A DNA stretch of 14,610 bases from Collinsella sp. (lineage in GTDB: Bacteria; Actinomycetota; Coriobacteriia; Coriobacteriales; Coriobacteriaceae), in the NCBI GenBank assembly GCA_019419625.1, contig DXZO01000063.1:1-14610 (forward strand). Reading direction: 5' to 3'. The notes under the pieces were generated by a model. The model saw only the letters and a list, made by a program, of their open reading frames with translations. It had not been told where the DNA came from and made no database searches. The stretch's first letter is position 1, and each line of letters opens with the position of its first letter. Below, piece after piece: positions 14,556 through 14,610 of the stretch. The translations under genes and the position numbers were made by a program.

Positions 14556-14610
14556 CGGCTTATAGGACAAAATGTGTGTCCGCTTTAGGGGCATCGGCGC
14601 AGGTCGATGC

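Overview
This is a chromosomal housekeeping segment from a high-GC bacterium, with every gene on the + strand. The gene order rplS - rnhB - yraN - comM - dprA - xerC - rpsB - tsf is the actinobacterial arrangement of this region. The presence of trmFO, glycine-tRNA ligase of the split alpha/beta type, and PPDK paired with its regulatory protein points to an anaerobic, gut-type actinobacterium. My best guess is Coriobacteriia, Collinsella-like. The taxonomic call is inference from gene content and codon style; no database was consulted.

Layout. Bases 1-1767 carry the 3' part of glyS, whose N-terminal ~110 codons lie upstream of the window. It is followed closely by ppsR (1802-2677), the kinase/phosphorylase that switches pyruvate,phosphate dikinase on and off. 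A 373-base non-coding stretch follows. It holds a perfect 35-bp inverted repeat, a possible second degenerate copy of it, two candidate promoters and four TTTACC repeats. Then comes ppdK (3051-5801), the target of PpsR. After a terminator and a clear promoter with a structured leader comes rplS (ribosomal protein L19), which has its own strong terminator. rnhB (RNase HII) follows and ends at another strong terminator.

The next cluster is yraN, comM, dprA, trmFO and xerC (7425-12634). These genes are tightly packed, with start/stop overlaps at yraN/comM, comM/dprA and trmFO/xerC. It combines DNA-uptake and recombination factors (ComM, DprA, XerC), a putative nuclease (YraN) and a tRNA-modifying enzyme (TrmFO). 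The xerC reading frame has no ATG, GTG or TTG at its expected beginning, so an ATA codon overlapping the trmFO stop is the best-placed start. Finally, a textbook promoter with an extended -10 drives a ~135-base leader, rpsB (S2) and tsf (EF-Ts), ending at a perfect hairpin terminator at 14521-14555.

Functionally the window joins translation (GlyS, L19, S2, EF-Ts, TrmFO), central carbon metabolism (PPDK and its regulator), and genome maintenance or transformation (RNase HII, YraN, ComM, DprA, XerC). I see no mobile element with a transposase, no CRISPR array, no tRNA or rRNA gene, and no defence or biosynthetic system. I found no convincing novel system. The points worth a second look are the large palindrome and repeats before ppdK, the missing xerC start codon, and the rpsB and rplS leaders.
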